Source: Sclerodactyla briareus (taxonomy: Eukaryota > Echinodermata > Holothuroidea > Dendrochirotida > Sclerodactylidae). From it: 64,000 nucleotides of DNA. The stretch spans positions 1 through 64,000 of the forward strand of contig JAODTK010001388.1 in NCBI GenBank assembly GCA_026419785.1. Reading direction: 5' to 3'. Below are positions 12,956 through 24,366 of the stretch, piece by piece (the first letter of the stretch is position 1; each line of letters begins with the position of its first letter). The notes beneath the pieces are model-generated. The model was given only the letters and a program-made list of their open reading frames with translations. It was not told where the DNA came from and did not search any database. A program made the position numbers and the translations under genes.

Positions 12956-13295
12956 ACGAAATGGATAAAGTGGTCTAAGTAGGGTTCAAACACAGCGTGC
13001 TGTGCGTTATTTGAATTCCGTGGCGTTTGTATTGATGCGTCAACGTGCATATTCTCTGTTGAATAATCACAGGTACTTCGGTGGTTCCGAATCTTTTTAC
13101 ACGACAGTTGAAAATGCTAGGTATATGGAAATTTGTATTTGTGGACGGTTGATGTACTGATAAGTACATCCTCGACATTGTGGTACACGTGGTAGTGTTG
13201 GAAATTGTGAAGACAAAATACATGTCCTATTCATCGCACATTCATCGGGAATTCTTAAAAGGGTCTACAGTGACAGTAATCATAGGGAAGGTCTG

Positions 13296-13520
13296 TTGGC
13301 TGTGTACACTATTGTGCAACCGCTAGTAACCCCTACGGAGACGTTACTAGCCCTAATAAAACGTAGCCACGGAGCCACTGTGGGGAGATTTTGCCCAATC
13401 AGCGTCCCATGTGTCGGGTTGCAGCCAGATCCTCAAACCTATCTACCATCCCTCTTTAATATCAATATCCAGGTAATAGTATTATCAAATTGGTTTCCAG
13501 ACTGTGTAGTGATACCGTGA
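13296..13520 (+). CDS. Unassigned open frame in the inserted segment
   Basis: A 74-codon open frame inside the stretch that separates P and Q in copy 2. No family is recognised. It is listed because this 2.6 kb insert also holds the frames at 13802-13987 and 14780-15109 on the same strand, so the three could be exons or broken pieces of one gene. No splice signals were established. Confidence 0.15.
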   Translation: MAVYTIVQPLVTPTETLLALIKRSHGATVGRFCPISVPCVGLQPDPQTYLPSLFNINIQVIVLSNWFPDCVVIP

Positions 13521-13801
13521 TAATACATTGAAGAAAATTTCGAATTTATAAAACAAAACTTACACTGCTTTGATCGACTGCGCTTCATGAATATTATCCT
13601 GGTCATTGGAATGAACCTGTTTGTCCCACACAAAGAATGTATATGTTGAACGGAAATCGCCTTTTTAACACAAGTCCCCTATTAGCACCGGGTGGAGGAA
13701 AGCAATCAGAATAACACCTTGTTCCAGTGTACAATGTTGACTCGAACAACACGACTTGGGTTTAACATGATTTATGAGACCACCAGCACCTGTCCAAATA
13801 G

Positions 13802-13987
13802 GTGAACGCCGTAACCAATTTCGAGGGGCCCCAGGGCGAAGTGTTTGGATCCGGCCCAATCGACACCATCGCCCTCAGTCATAGTTACCACCTCCCTGTT
13901 AGGAACTTAGAAGCTGAAGAGGTCAAGGAAAAGCTACTTTTTCATGTAGAATTAGGTTGTATAACCGTACTAATCTTCATTGGTTGA
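13802..13987 (+). CDS. Unassigned open frame in the inserted segment
   Basis: A 61-codon plus frame. The segment around residues 34-40 (LPVRNLE) recalls the E strand of a variable-type Ig domain, but no strand-F Tyr-x-Cys follows, so I do not assign it. The minus frame 13665-13859 overlaps it and cannot be excluded as the real one. Confidence 0.15.
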   Translation: MNAVTNFEGPQGEVFGSGPIDTIALSHSYHLPVRNLEAEEVKEKLLFHVELGCITVLIFIG

Positions 13988-14779
13988 GATGCTTGACCCA
14001 AGAAAGAAACTTAGTCAATTCAGATTTTATTTAGCAGGCGAATTAAGTCTTATCGGTCAAGTGCTTCGACCTAAAATATAGGTCATTTCAGACATTCATA
14101 AAGGCCAAACACTGAATCCAGACTAATTTAATATTGGCAATTCAGACACATGATGATGAACCTAAAACAATTGTCAGCGCGGCAGAATGTGGTACAACGT
14201 GCCACGGACTACACGTGGTATATACTTTTCCAGAGATCAATTAAATATTCAATGTGTTTGAAGTAAAGCCAGGAGTAAACGTTAAAGTTATTGGATGGGG
14301 TAATATCGTCCGAACATTATTTCCGAGTACTGTACGACTACTGTAGAAATTCACAGTAACATATAATCAGTTATACGTAACGCATTGTTCGGCACGTCAA
14401 TTCAAACTCGCGAATGTAACGTATTACAGAGACATTTTAAGGATATTTCCTTCCCCTAAGCATTGTTCTTGTTTGCAATTAGCTAGTGATAACACCTCGG
14501 CAATTCCCTATGTTGCTGGTTTCAGTAATCGCCGATCAACAATTAACGCGTAACATTTCACCACTTACCATTATAATCAAATTTGATGATTCTACGGCGT
14601 GTTTATAGTTGACACAGTAACAGTTCTACTGACACGTGCCGTCTACATAGTATTCCACTTGCCTTCGATGTGTACTTGTGTAGACGAGCCTTGTGAATTA
14701 AGGCCGAACAACATCAACAATATCCTAACACGAGCAACCGAATAGATATTGCAGTCCAGAGTTTTGTCCCAGTTCAAAC

Positions 14780-15109
14780 GTGATCGTGCTGATGTACAGC
14801 GAGAATGCAACATGCACCATTATACAGTCTCTGTATGGCTTACCGGGAGTCAACGCCGGACGCCAGGGTGATGGGTGGTACGTGACGCTGTACGTACCAA
14901 ACTTAGTCAACCACTCGGTAAAATTAACAATGAAGGCCGTGGAGTCGCGTCACTGGGCAATTATCAAATTACGTGTAGATCTTTGCACAGTCGTTTTTAT
15001 CCAGGTTCCAATCTCGATTCGAGTGTTATATGGTTTTATGGTTTTGTGTGCATTGATGGCAACTATAATGTCAAAGCGTAATCAGCAGAAAGCGTGGAGA
15101 TTAGTCTAG
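14780..15109 (+). CDS. Possible membrane-protein C-terminal exon
   Basis: A 109-codon open frame. Residues about 9-55 include two N-glycosylation sites (NAT near residue 9, NHS near 44) and a Cys. Residues about 82-98 (VLYGFMVLCALMATIM) form a clear hydrophobic stretch, followed by a short basic tail (SKRNQQKAWRLV) and a stop. That is the layout of an extracellular segment, one transmembrane helix and a short cytoplasmic tail. No family is recognised and there is no second copy in the window. The minus frame 14725-14910 overlaps it. The frame could be fortuitous. Confidence 0.3.
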   Translation: MIVLMYSENATCTIIQSLYGLPGVNAGRQGDGWYVTLYVPNLVNHSVKLTMKAVESRHWAIIKLRVDLCTVVFIQVPISIRVLYGFMVLCALMATIMSKRNQQKAWRLV

Positions 15110-15310
15110 TTATACACATCAGCAGAGCGCAGCCATTCGACAGATGCTGTGTTGATGTGAGACAAATATACTCATCCCAACAAGTTTACATTCTGCTTAT
15201 ACCGACACAGTTTTACTGAAAATACAAAATCCCAATATTCATATCATCCACTGCCACTTAAATGTTAAATCAGGTTCGAAAACCAAACCATTCATGATCG
15301 GGTGGTTAGG

Positions 15311-15311
15311 C

Positions 15312-15342
<31 letters not shown>

Positions 15343-15577
15343 ATATATAATAGATATATATATTATATATATATATAAGATATATATATATATCTTATAT
15401 ATATATTATAATATATATATATATAATATATATATATATATATCATATATATATATCTCTATATATATATAGATATATTATTAATAGATATATATTATAG
15501 ATATAATATAATATATATATATATATATATAGAATAATATTATATATATATATATATATTATATATATATATATAGA
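15311..15577. repeat. AT microsatellite
   Basis: About 270 bases made almost only of TA dinucleotides with occasional G or C. It lies at the junction between the 2.6 kb insert and repeat Q copy 2, so it may mark a rearrangement breakpoint. Confidence 0.95.
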
Positions 15578-15599
15578 TTACTTTTTTATCTTACGAGCA

Positions 15600-17975
15600 G
15601 GAGGCAGAACGATTTGAAACATGGTGGATAGTGATACATCTCAGTTCAGTGACTCTTTACGAAGAGTGAAACTGCTTCCCACGCGAGGCTGGGATGCTGA
15701 TAGCGGCGAATAGCATCGATAGGCATTCCACCCAACACAATGAAGAATGAATATTATTCAAGTGGATTTCACGTGGGTGCGTTTGGTTCACGGAGCTTAC
15801 ACATTAGTAGCGTTCGTAGCATTTATCACACAAGCTAGCCTGTCTCCGAGTTAAAGGGGGATTTAACTAACCGGGCGGATGTGATAGGGTAGGCCTTCGT
15901 GTGAATCCAAAGATAGGCAGGCGCCAAAGAAGCGTACTGATCAATCACAGATAGGTGTACAGGTACAGTTAACACTTGTAACATATGATCATTACACAGG
16001 GTTCAGTTAAGTTATGAAATTGCAAGAAATACCAAAAATTCGAATCTTACCTGAATAGGTCGGTAAACTCACGCTGGAGGGTTAAAAAAGATTGACACGG
16101 AACAAGCCATAACACAAATGTCGATGGCTGATATACAGGTCAAGGCTGATCATAAAACATGGTGTGGACGGAATAATAGAGACTAAGTGTAATAACGAGT
16201 AAGTAAGACATCGGGAGGTCTTAAATGATGGTTGTGTAGGTGATCGTGCGATTTCACGTGCGTAACGGAAAATTTGAATCAAAGTGACGACAGAATATTT
16301 GTTCCCGTTACCTCATTAGTGCTACAACCGCAAAAATGCATACCGTTTTTCAATCACTGTACTGGGTCAGCAATAGTCAATGTCGAAGATTGTTTGCTTC
16401 TAGCAATTAATTCTCCTGCAACGAGACTTATAGTTACAGTCTTTAAGCGCAATCAGACTGGCAGGTATGGACCAGTGTTCACATGCATTCAGGGGGAGAA
16501 AAAGGTTGAATTGATTGTGTAAAAATGCCGTGGCAGTGGCCAATCAGACCATTGCCAAGTGAAATGAGTTCATCACAACTAATCGCAATTATCACGTACT
16601 GTGTAAATACGGTGTTCAAGGATTGTTTTCTCCAGTCATTGTTTGATTGCAGGGGATAATGATGATGAATCCTATAAAAAATATTATTACTAATGGTTTC
16701 GACTCCAAAAGTGGGATAGGTTTGATCATCTGCCCGGCAAGTAGCTTACTATTGTCTTGCAAATAACTATCATAGTCCAATCTTTCACATCAGAGCAAAC
16801 ACACAAAAAACTAATCACTATCGTAACTCTGAACAATACAGAAGTTCTAATAACGTGTGAATTGAAAATAACACCGACTGACAACCATACCGCTGTGCAT
16901 AATAAGTACGCGACTCTGTTCTTTCCAAATAGCAGACTCATTTTTTCCCATAGGCGTATACTGAAGGAAGATTATCGCAGGAACCCTTAACAATTCGGAC
17001 AAGACGTATCATACTGATAAGCGGTTGTTTATACAGGGCCTACGTAGAGTGAAAGGTCAGACAGAATTGTTATAAAGGTCACATTTAAGGATTCATTGCG
17101 TGTATATAGAACCGCAAGTCTTGGGGTGCTGACATTGCACAGTCGGAAGTATGATCAGATTCTTCTGTATAATCTTTCTGAGGTTCCTGAGAGGCTTAAC
17201 TGAAGTGGTTCAATCCAACCATGCGGGAGTTCAAGTTCACACGTTATCGCTCATTATGGATGATGGTACGCGCAGGCCTTTATTCGCCTCACAAGCGCTC
17301 CACCTTTGACCATACTGTAGTCAATAGGCCCGCGGTGTAAATTTGCTATTTTATAGGCTCGCTCAATACTTCATTCCTGAAATTTGCCCCATTGAGTTTC
17401 TCTTCGTCAACACAAGCAACACCAAGAGACTTACTTTTCGCCGACCACAACGTACCCTGTCACAGTTGTAAAATTCTATCACCGTGGTCAGGTCATATCG
17501 TTTATAATGCGAATAGCAAATGAAGATGAAAGCAATATTGTACCTGATAAGTTTACCGCTAGAATTTACCGCGATGACATTTTACTTATTTTCTGGCAGT
17601 GCCTGGTTGACCTTCACAATGGTGAGCACTGGTTGCTGTTATGGGGAACGCCCGAACATCACTGCTGTAGGGCATTTCTGCGCTCACACGGTCTAGAGAT
17701 ATCGCGACGAAACATACATACAGACAGACAAACCTAATACATAAAGGAAAGATAGACGAGAACAGACAGGAACAAACAGATGACTATTCGCAGCACATTG
17801 GTCACCGCAAAGCGCCAGATTGCCAGTGAAACGTGATTAAAACGGGGCGTCACAAAATGACTGTACGTGACCCGGCAGTGGCCCAGTGAAGTTACTATGG
17901 GGAAAATAGTATCAATTTGTATTTCAAAGAAAATTTAACCTATAGACGTTCTTACCAGTTCAGAAAAATAAATAC
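15600..17975 (+). repeat. Segmental repeat Q, copy 2
   Basis: Partner of 1895-4245 in the same orientation. The two copies keep landmark order throughout but differ by numerous indels. The right end runs into an L2-like LINE fragment that copy 1 does not show. Confidence 0.75.
16274..16522 (+). CDS. Possible Ig-like exon fragment
   Basis: An 82-codon open frame. Its second half reads like part of an Ig fold: LLLAINSPATRLIVTV, then NQTGRY, then VFTCIQ, then KKVELIV as a G-strand-like end. The equivalent in Q copy 1 (about 2710-2960) is broken by frame shifts. A related piece of the left part occurs inverted at 48900-49020. There is no start or splice evidence. It could instead be non-coding DNA that happens to be open. 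Confidence 0.25.
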   Translation: MNQSDDRIFVPVTSLVLQPQKCIPFFNHCTGSAIVNVEDCLLLAINSPATRLIVTVFKRNQTGRYGPVFTCIQGEKKVELIV

Positions 17976-17979
17976 AATA

Positions 17980-18720
17980 TTGTGATAGATATTGTGAACA
18001 ATCATTCTTTACGATTGAACTGCCCTCTGCCGTACTCTCAGTCTATTTCTGGGAGACTTTCAAAATCCATGTGGACAAACCACAGAAGACAGAAGTCATA
18101 CATTATCAGCTACAGAGGTATGACTCATAGGGTTAGAACAGCAGCGTAAGCACTGGATCGTACCCACGTTCCATGGCCACACCTATGGTTTGGTATTAAA
18201 AGTGAATATCGCGAATGCGTGCGCGCGCTTATCAAATCGTGTGAATTGGGGCTTCTCTCAAGCCATGGCTCCTGATTAATGCAGATGGTCGCTAGTGCGG
18301 TTCCACAAACCACAACACCTCCCACAGAGATCAAGGTCCCTTACACGAGACGTGACTTCAGGAACTCGAAATGGCGGGGTTTCAGGGGGAACTGAAAAAC
18401 TGTCTGAAGCGAAAACAAAACGCCATTTCCGGCAGAAGAAACGAAGGCCTCAGAGTTTGAAAGACTGTTAGAAGTGTTCAGACCGTCATGCTCCGATAGC
18501 CCACTGAAAGAAATGGCCACACTCGGTCTCAGCTCCCATGAGTGTATGCGATGACCGCAATCGCGGAGGCTCGAAAGAAGGCTGCGACGCAACTAGAGCG
18601 GAAAATGAGGTGCAAAACAACTGCTTGTGGGTAGACAGAGACTGCGTGAAGAGCAAACACGAAAGATGGTTAGCTTTATGAACAATCGCCACTGCAAAGG
18701 AGAGATTTCATACACACGAT
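17980..18720 (+). mobile_element. L2-like LINE fragment, endonuclease to linker region
   Basis: With frame shifts allowed, the plus strand reads a GDF.. followed by HVDKP(Q)-type segment near 18055-18090. A T(H)VP/HGHT-like stretch follows near 18160-18190, a CELG..SSHG segment near 18240-18265, then RHAPI near 18480 and QLERKMR near 18590. This order (GDFN motif, PTH..GHTLD, SDH, then the ERKWR-type linker) is that of the apurinic-type endonuclease and following linker of L2 and related non-LTR retrotransposons. An inverted related piece is at 47880-48130. It is heavily broken. Confidence 0.55.
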
Positions 18721-18828
18721 ACTTGGTGATGTAGCGAACCATCGGAATGAGCATTCAAGGGACTTTAGCGTTTTATTAAATGTGTCTGTGCCCTCCACTT
18801 AAGCATATTAATCTCGAAGGACAATGAT

Positions 18829-19098
18829 GTGTTCCTTCCCAGCCTGGCGCAACAGTGCACTCAGATATTAAAGAAAGCAACACAAGAGACTGTGGCGCTG
18901 GCTAAAGACAAAAGCACCAGTAATCGTGACCTTGCGTGTATTTTCCGACGCGAAGATGGGATCTTGTCGGGCGGAATAGTTTTCAAGGGTTCTCGTTACG
19001 ATGATATTAAGTTATTAGTTGAATATGAGTATAGGCTGCTGCCGAGAAGATGCTTGAATCTATCCCAGCTTTTGGGATCGTCAGATATGAGCCGTTGA
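18829..19098 (+). CDS. Unassigned 89-codon open frame
   Basis: Open from an ATG at 18829 with protein-like composition and a mixed-charge N-terminal half (LKKATQETVALAKDK). It lies right after the LINE fragment and could be a continuation of it, since the linker region of such elements is poorly conserved, but no diagnostic motif is visible. Confidence 0.2.
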   Translation: MFLPSLAQQCTQILKKATQETVALAKDKSTSNRDLACIFRREDGILSGGIVFKGSRYDDIKLLVEYEYRLLPRRCLNLSQLLGSSDMSR

Positions 19099-19099
19099 A

Positions 19100-19475
19100 T
19101 ATCACTGATCGGCTCGTGGGTGTATAAATACTGTTGTATACGGGTATTGTACCGCTTAGGTTGAATATTCCTCATATTCAATGGAGAAATTCAAAAAAAA
19201 TGATCAGGGGAAAAATTGTGAACACAGAATAGTATTTGAAGGAAAGTGAAAAAAAGGGGATCACTTTAGGGGGAACCGTATATATTACTTTGCACTAGAT
19301 CTGCATGGGATACGAGCTCACGGCATTTTCACCTACTCGCCGTGAAGTGCATGTGACACTGTCCATCCCTGCCGTACTGCATTTGCAATGAGGAACTTAA
19401 CTATAGATCGTTGCAGGAGAATGAATTGCTAGAAAGCAGAACAGTCGGCGGCGACATTGACCTATGCTGACTCCA
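19100..19475. other. No recognised feature
   Basis: A-rich stretches at 19190-19260 and no motif. This could include the tail of the preceding LINE fragment. Confidence 0.3.
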
Positions 19476-19479
19476 GCCC

Positions 19480-20940
19480 AGGTCGAGTGATCCACAAACG
19501 TTTGAATTTGTGCAGTTGCAGCAATGATAAGTTTAGTTTTCAATATTCTAGTCACTTGATTCAAATTTTCCGTTACGCAACATGAAATTGAACGATCAAC
19601 TAGTCGATTACACACCATATTGACATCCACGAGTTATTACTTACGAGCCATTAAACTTATCATGTCTATTATTTACATCTCACAGAAGCTAGGGACTTTA
19701 TGATCAGCCTGAACATCGGGTTGTGTGTCTTCCTTAAATGAGAGCACATACTCCGCGTTTTATATGGGTTGGTCCATCACTCCATTACCAAAATAGCAAC
19801 ACAACATCCCCTACCTGCTGGGTGATAATAAGCAGTCTTGAATCAGACACAAACCAGTCTCCCGCTGACCAGGAAGCTAAGCCTGGGACAGCGTGTGATC
19901 GAGGAGTCTGTTCAATACGAATAATTAACCACTGCTGTGGCTAGCGGGTTACATACGGATGCTCTGATAGAGCCAACATAAAAAAGATATTGGTTGGTCT
20001 GTAGAAGGGAGACATGGAACAGTGGACACATACTTTGACAATTTACGCATAGAACTCACGATAAGCTTCTTCATACTCATAAATATTGCTTACAACAGTG
20101 TGCGGCGATTTTTTGCCGTCTACATTAGCCGTTAAGGGTAAGTGGAACGCCACTTTATTGCCACGTTAATGACATCCCTGAAATGCCGTACATTTTGCAA
20201 GTATGGCGATAGTCACCAATAGCACTGGCTACGTTCAAGATATCCCATTCTAATGTGTAGGGAATATTATTGTAAATTATTGACACTCCCACGTACTTAA
20301 TAATTATGCCATTTAATAGACCATTTAATTCCTGTACAGCCCCGGGGTATGATAAATGAACGATAACCCCGACCAGTATTGGCTAGTCCAAGCTTGGATT
20401 TGTTGGAGGAAACGACAATCTGAAATAATTGACGCAACTTTTCGCATAATGACAATGATTCCTCTGAAAATTTGACTGGGAATTCGTACCTGGAATTCCA
20501 AGTACGGCTACTGAGCAAATAACACGAATGTGCCTCTTCAAATACCTTTGACGATGAACCGTACAACACGAAGGAACCACCATTGAACGATAACAATTGA
20601 AAAAGTATCATTACAATTTCATTTCACTTTATTTGAAAATTGTCAATATTCTGGAGATTATGACCCTTTAATGATCTCTGACCCTGAAATTTGTACAACT
20701 ACGTACGACTATGTCAACAATAACAATGATTATATTTTTCAATTGATCGTAGGAGATGCATTTTGCAGTTTTCACAACCTATTATGATCCTTTTAGAGAA
20801 GTGACAGTGAGCAAGTTAGGCAGCCATTGCTCGACCCTTGAACTTGACCTTCACAGAGGCATTTGAGTTGACCAAGGTCAAATGAAACACTGTGTCTACG
20901 TTTGGGACAACGTCCTTCGAGGCCGAGTGAACACAGCCAA
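19480..20940 (+). repeat. Segmental repeat T, copy 1
   Basis: This aligns with 48880-50640 in the same orientation. Landmarks are AAACGTTTGAATT, ACATCCCCTACCT, GAGGAGTCTGTTCAA, GTGTGGCTAGC/GGTTACATACGGA and AGCCAACATAAAAA. The right part carries degenerate TGACC(T/C)TTGACCT units, and 20640-20900 ends in a GACCAAGGTCAAATGAA(C)AC segment. The left end also matches repeat Q in inverted orientation. Confidence 0.7.
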
Positions 20941-20954
20941 AAGGCAACCGTTAC

Positions 20955-21062
20955 CGATAGCTAATCGATATAGATGATAGAATAGATAGATATCTATATA
21001 GAGTTCGATAGATTAATAGATATATGATATATCGATAGATGATAGATCGATATATATAGTGA
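20955..21062. repeat. GATA/ATAG microsatellite, imperfect
   Basis: Repeated GATA and TAGATA words in an imperfect array, directly left of the truncated receptor remnant E. Confidence 0.8.
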
Positions 21063-21119
21063 ATGGACTGACTGTATTTAGCACTATCTACGCTACGTTA
21101 GACCAGAAACAACAATCAA

Positions 21120-21900
21120 CTTAGTTAGTCGATAGTATTTCGCTCCATACTAATCATATCATTCTTGGGCCATGCAACGGTGTTGCCAAAACGACAGCAG
21201 ACATGGGTTTGGACTGGATCCCCTAAGGAAAATATTTAACAGGAACAATGTGCGGTTGAACTGACTTCTGTAAGTAATACAACCAACAGGTATTAGAATC
21301 ATAAGAGCAAAACTGTTTAGGTAACGGACATCGGACGAGGTGGACAGTTTTCTTTCTTAGACCACAATGGCTAGAATCCTTTCCACAAGCAACTAGCAAG
21401 AAGTATCTTCCCTATCCAGTGGTTAAAGACGGCCATATCATGAACAGCGCAATTTAAGGGTTGGGAGCATCAAGTATTGAAGGTTAGTTAGCTTCAGCCT
21501 TTTAAAGTTATTATAAAGGCCTACGCGCAACACAACATTAAACACTAGCAATCGTTCCTAAAGCATACTGTGGTCCTCACAATCATCACCAAATATTTGA
21601 CTTGTCTGCACGAATTGGCAGGTATCTAGGAGTCGCAAAACAAGCCGGGAAATAAAAGGTATCTAGCCGCTCCTGTTGATCAGCCATCCTGGCGTTACAG
21701 TGAAGTTGTTGACCCTGTTTCTAAATGCGATTATTTACACCTCGGTATACAGGTCGATCGTACTAAAAAATACCATGGACAGGGTACTGTTGAATTACTT
21801 TTACCAGGTGCTGATTTTTCTGTTGGATTTCTTGTGGTGAACCGTCTTTAGTAGAATAAGCCGCTAGTATCGTCTAGTATAGAAGTTTAGGCGTGTCAAG
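21120..21900 (-). pseudogene. Receptor-family remnant E (5' exons only)
   Basis: This minus-strand stretch aligns with the 5' half of genes A, C and D. The small exon ending in AGCACCTG before GTAAAAGT is intact at its 3' junction (exon side from 21805), and the next exon-like block (about 21240-21480) matches 27300-27500 and 55130-55400. The stretch includes the phrase GGCAGGTATCTAGG also found near 27630 and 34240. The Ig-core exon and the stalk/membrane/tail exon are absent: the homology ends at about 21120 against a GATA microsatellite. I read this as a truncated, non-functional family member. Confidence 0.6.
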
Positions 21901-21904
21901 GGTC

Positions 21905-22500
21905 GTGGCCTGAAAGGGCACATCAAATCAGGATCCAGCATAAAAAAAAGGTCATAAATCTGATACTCATAATCACAAATAATTCGAATAGTTACCAGAT
22001 TATCTAACCATGATGGACACATTTTAGTTTTTGTGAACAAAAAATTAAGTAGAACGAATACAGTCAATGTCCTTTCATTAGGCAGTGTATAATCCGAATA
22101 GCCACTACGAGTGCCTCTAAATCTGAAATGATCATTTGTTCAAGGCCCTTTGTTTTTTCTCTTTTATTAAAAGTGGCCCTCTGGTCAACTCACATTGTCC
22201 ACATATTGAACATGTTCATATAATTAGATATATGATAGCAAGGAATTTCACATGCATATGGAAAAAAGCTAACAATGTCTAACGAGGAAAACAACGCAAA
22301 AAGGCGGATACAGATAATCCCGAACTTACAAAAGGAAACCAGTGACAGCTGAAAAACCCCAGTAATCAAATTAGCGGGTGAAGTTAGCCTCAAGCACGTT
22401 TAATTTCCGGAGAGATTCCCGTACAGAGTTGTATCAAAATAGTGAGCCATGTCTGTGTTAAGAAAGTGGATATAACACTCGGTCTCCTTAGCCCTTTGCC
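21905..22500. other. 5' flank of remnant E, no clear gene
   Basis: A 67-codon minus frame (21864-22067) and another at 22190-22393 are open but not conserved in the other copies. The equivalent 5' exon seen at 40640-40880 and 56200-56440 is not evident here. Confidence 0.3.
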
Positions 22501-22507
22501 TTGGTTC

Positions 22508-22643
22508 TATTATATATATAACATAGCTATCTCTTATCTATATAATCTCATAATATATATAATATATATATAATAATAGAGATATATATATATATAGATA
22601 TATATCTATATATATATATATATATATATAGATTATATATATA

Positions 22644-22681
<38 letters not shown>

Positions 22682-22764
22682 GATATATATAATATATATA
22701 GATATATATAGATATAATTATATATTTTAGATATAGTTCCTAAATGGATATTATTATATATAGC

Positions 22765-22801
<37 letters not shown>

Positions 22802-22820
22802 ATCTATATATAATATAGTT

Positions 22821-22851
<31 letters not shown>

Positions 22852-22865
22852 ATTTATATTACTAG
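22508..22865. repeat. AT microsatellite
   Basis: About 350 bases of near-pure TA repeats with short interruptions, followed at 22866-22930 by a GA/GGGGG-rich purine tract. Confidence 0.95.
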
Positions 22866-22956
22866 AGAGACGGGAGATAGAAGGGGGGGGGGAGGATAGG
22901 GGAGAGAGATAGAGAGAGGCGGGAGGAAGGTCGGAAATCTGGGAGGGGCGGAAAAA

Positions 22957-23016
22957 CTCATAGCTCCACCGGGATTCCAACCGCGTCCTCTTGCTCTACC
23001 GTGCAAGCGCCATGAG
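22957..23016 (-). ncRNA. tRNA-like element
   Basis: On the minus strand the 60-base element starts CTCATGGC and ends GCTATGAG, which pair over eight bases (one wobble) like an acceptor stem. It contains a D-arm-like GGTAGAGCAAG and a B box with one mismatch, GGTTGGAATCC. Like the element at 5452-5507 it is shorter than a tRNA and lacks room for a normal anticodon arm. Probably a tRNA-derived repeat. Confidence 0.45.
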
Positions 23017-23356
23017 CCAAATTGGGGGCTCGAACGCGAGGAAAATTATACCTTCACCGTGGATCTACATCTGTACTGAGCAATGCCAGTTCTACTGTTG
23101 AGCAAGCCCCCTCCAGATGATCAAAGTTGATAATTCGACCTGCCGGTTTACAAATCGGTAATCACTACAGGGAAGGAGTGGCGCGGCTAAGGCTACATTT
23201 CGTTGTATGTAATTCCAGGAACGTGAGTGACACCCTGTAGAGAAAATTGGAGAAAAGACTAGAGAAAAAAGAGGCCAACTTTCGACAGAGATCAAATCTA
23301 TTTGCGAAAGACGGACCTTAATGAATCATGAGCGGTCTATGCATATCATAGTCCTA

Positions 23357-23464
23357 GTTATATAGATATATATATATATAATATATAGATATATATATAT
23401 ATAATATATAGATTATCTATATATATATATTATATATATATAGATTATATATATATATAGAGAT

Positions 23465-23529
<65 letters not shown>
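23357..23529. repeat. AT microsatellite
   Basis: A TA dinucleotide array with its last 60 bases nearly perfect. The Tyr-Ile repeat open frames across it are artefacts of the repeat. Confidence 0.95.
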
Positions 23530-23530
<1 letters not shown>

Positions 23531-23544
23531 GCCCGAATTATGCG

Positions 23545-23850
23545 TTGGCCCCACCTGGCTTGTATATCGATCCACCGGTTGTGTTTCCCAAGCGGAAAAC
23601 GCATGAATTACCACTTTTTAGCAACGAAAGGGAAACTTGCGCGAATTCGATTATTATTTTACTTAATCAATTTTTCAGTATGATTTCTGTCTTTGAGGTA
23701 TATTTCATTCGCACCGATAGGTTCAATGTGGGCATTTGAAATGTTACTAAAACACCTAGTGCTAGCCTGAGAAGAGCGGGAACAGTAGACAAACGGACAT
23801 GGTAGGGAATCGTTCTGTCTGCGAACGAAACTGATGTATTTCATTTCTTT
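23545..23850. other. No recognised gene
   Basis: A 64-codon plus frame (23545-23739) and a 99-codon minus frame (23659-23958) overlap. Neither is recognised or conserved in another copy. Confidence 0.25.
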
Positions 23851-23859
23851 CAGATACCG

Positions 23860-24140
23860 TGAAAACAACTGCGATGTACGACTGGGGCTAGTCAATATCC
23901 TGTTTTCTTCGTTATAATAAAGAATACTTTGGAAACAATGAACACGTAAACACAACAAAGTTAATTTTTTTTTTTGAAAAAAAAAAACTGGTCAAGTTTT
24001 TTAAAATTTTATATAGGGTTTGTTGATGATATAAGTTTAGCTACGACTAGAATGCCATCACATAGCATTCCTCTTCTAAACAATCACCCCGTTACACCAA
24101 AGTTGCGATTTCCATTTTCGAATCGCAATCCGCCATCGGC
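23860..24140 (+). repeat. Repeat U, copy upstream of remnant E
   Basis: This contains the phrases CTAGTCAATATCCTGTTTTC and CTACGACTAGAATGC found also at 56610-56760 and 56900-57050, with partial similarity at 41030-41100. In every case it lies on the 5' side (to the right) of a minus-strand receptor copy. It is more divergent here. Confidence 0.5.
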
Positions 24141-24366
24141 ACTATGGGAGACAAGAATACAAGCTTAATTTCTCAGAAAACTATCAAAATACCACAGGGG
24201 CCAATATAGGGTATCATACGTTATGACCCAACAGCCAAGATACATTATATACAGGAAAGCCAGTGGTCAGGTCGGTCATTCCACAGGTGCACTTTTGATA
24301 GAAATTAGCTACGTTAATTACAGTAACCAATTGTTAGAACGGTCAATATTGTCTTCTATTCTTATC

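Noticed and set aside
23413..23614. Open frames encoding long Tyr-Ile repeats
   Set aside because: Pure artefact of translating a TA microsatellite.
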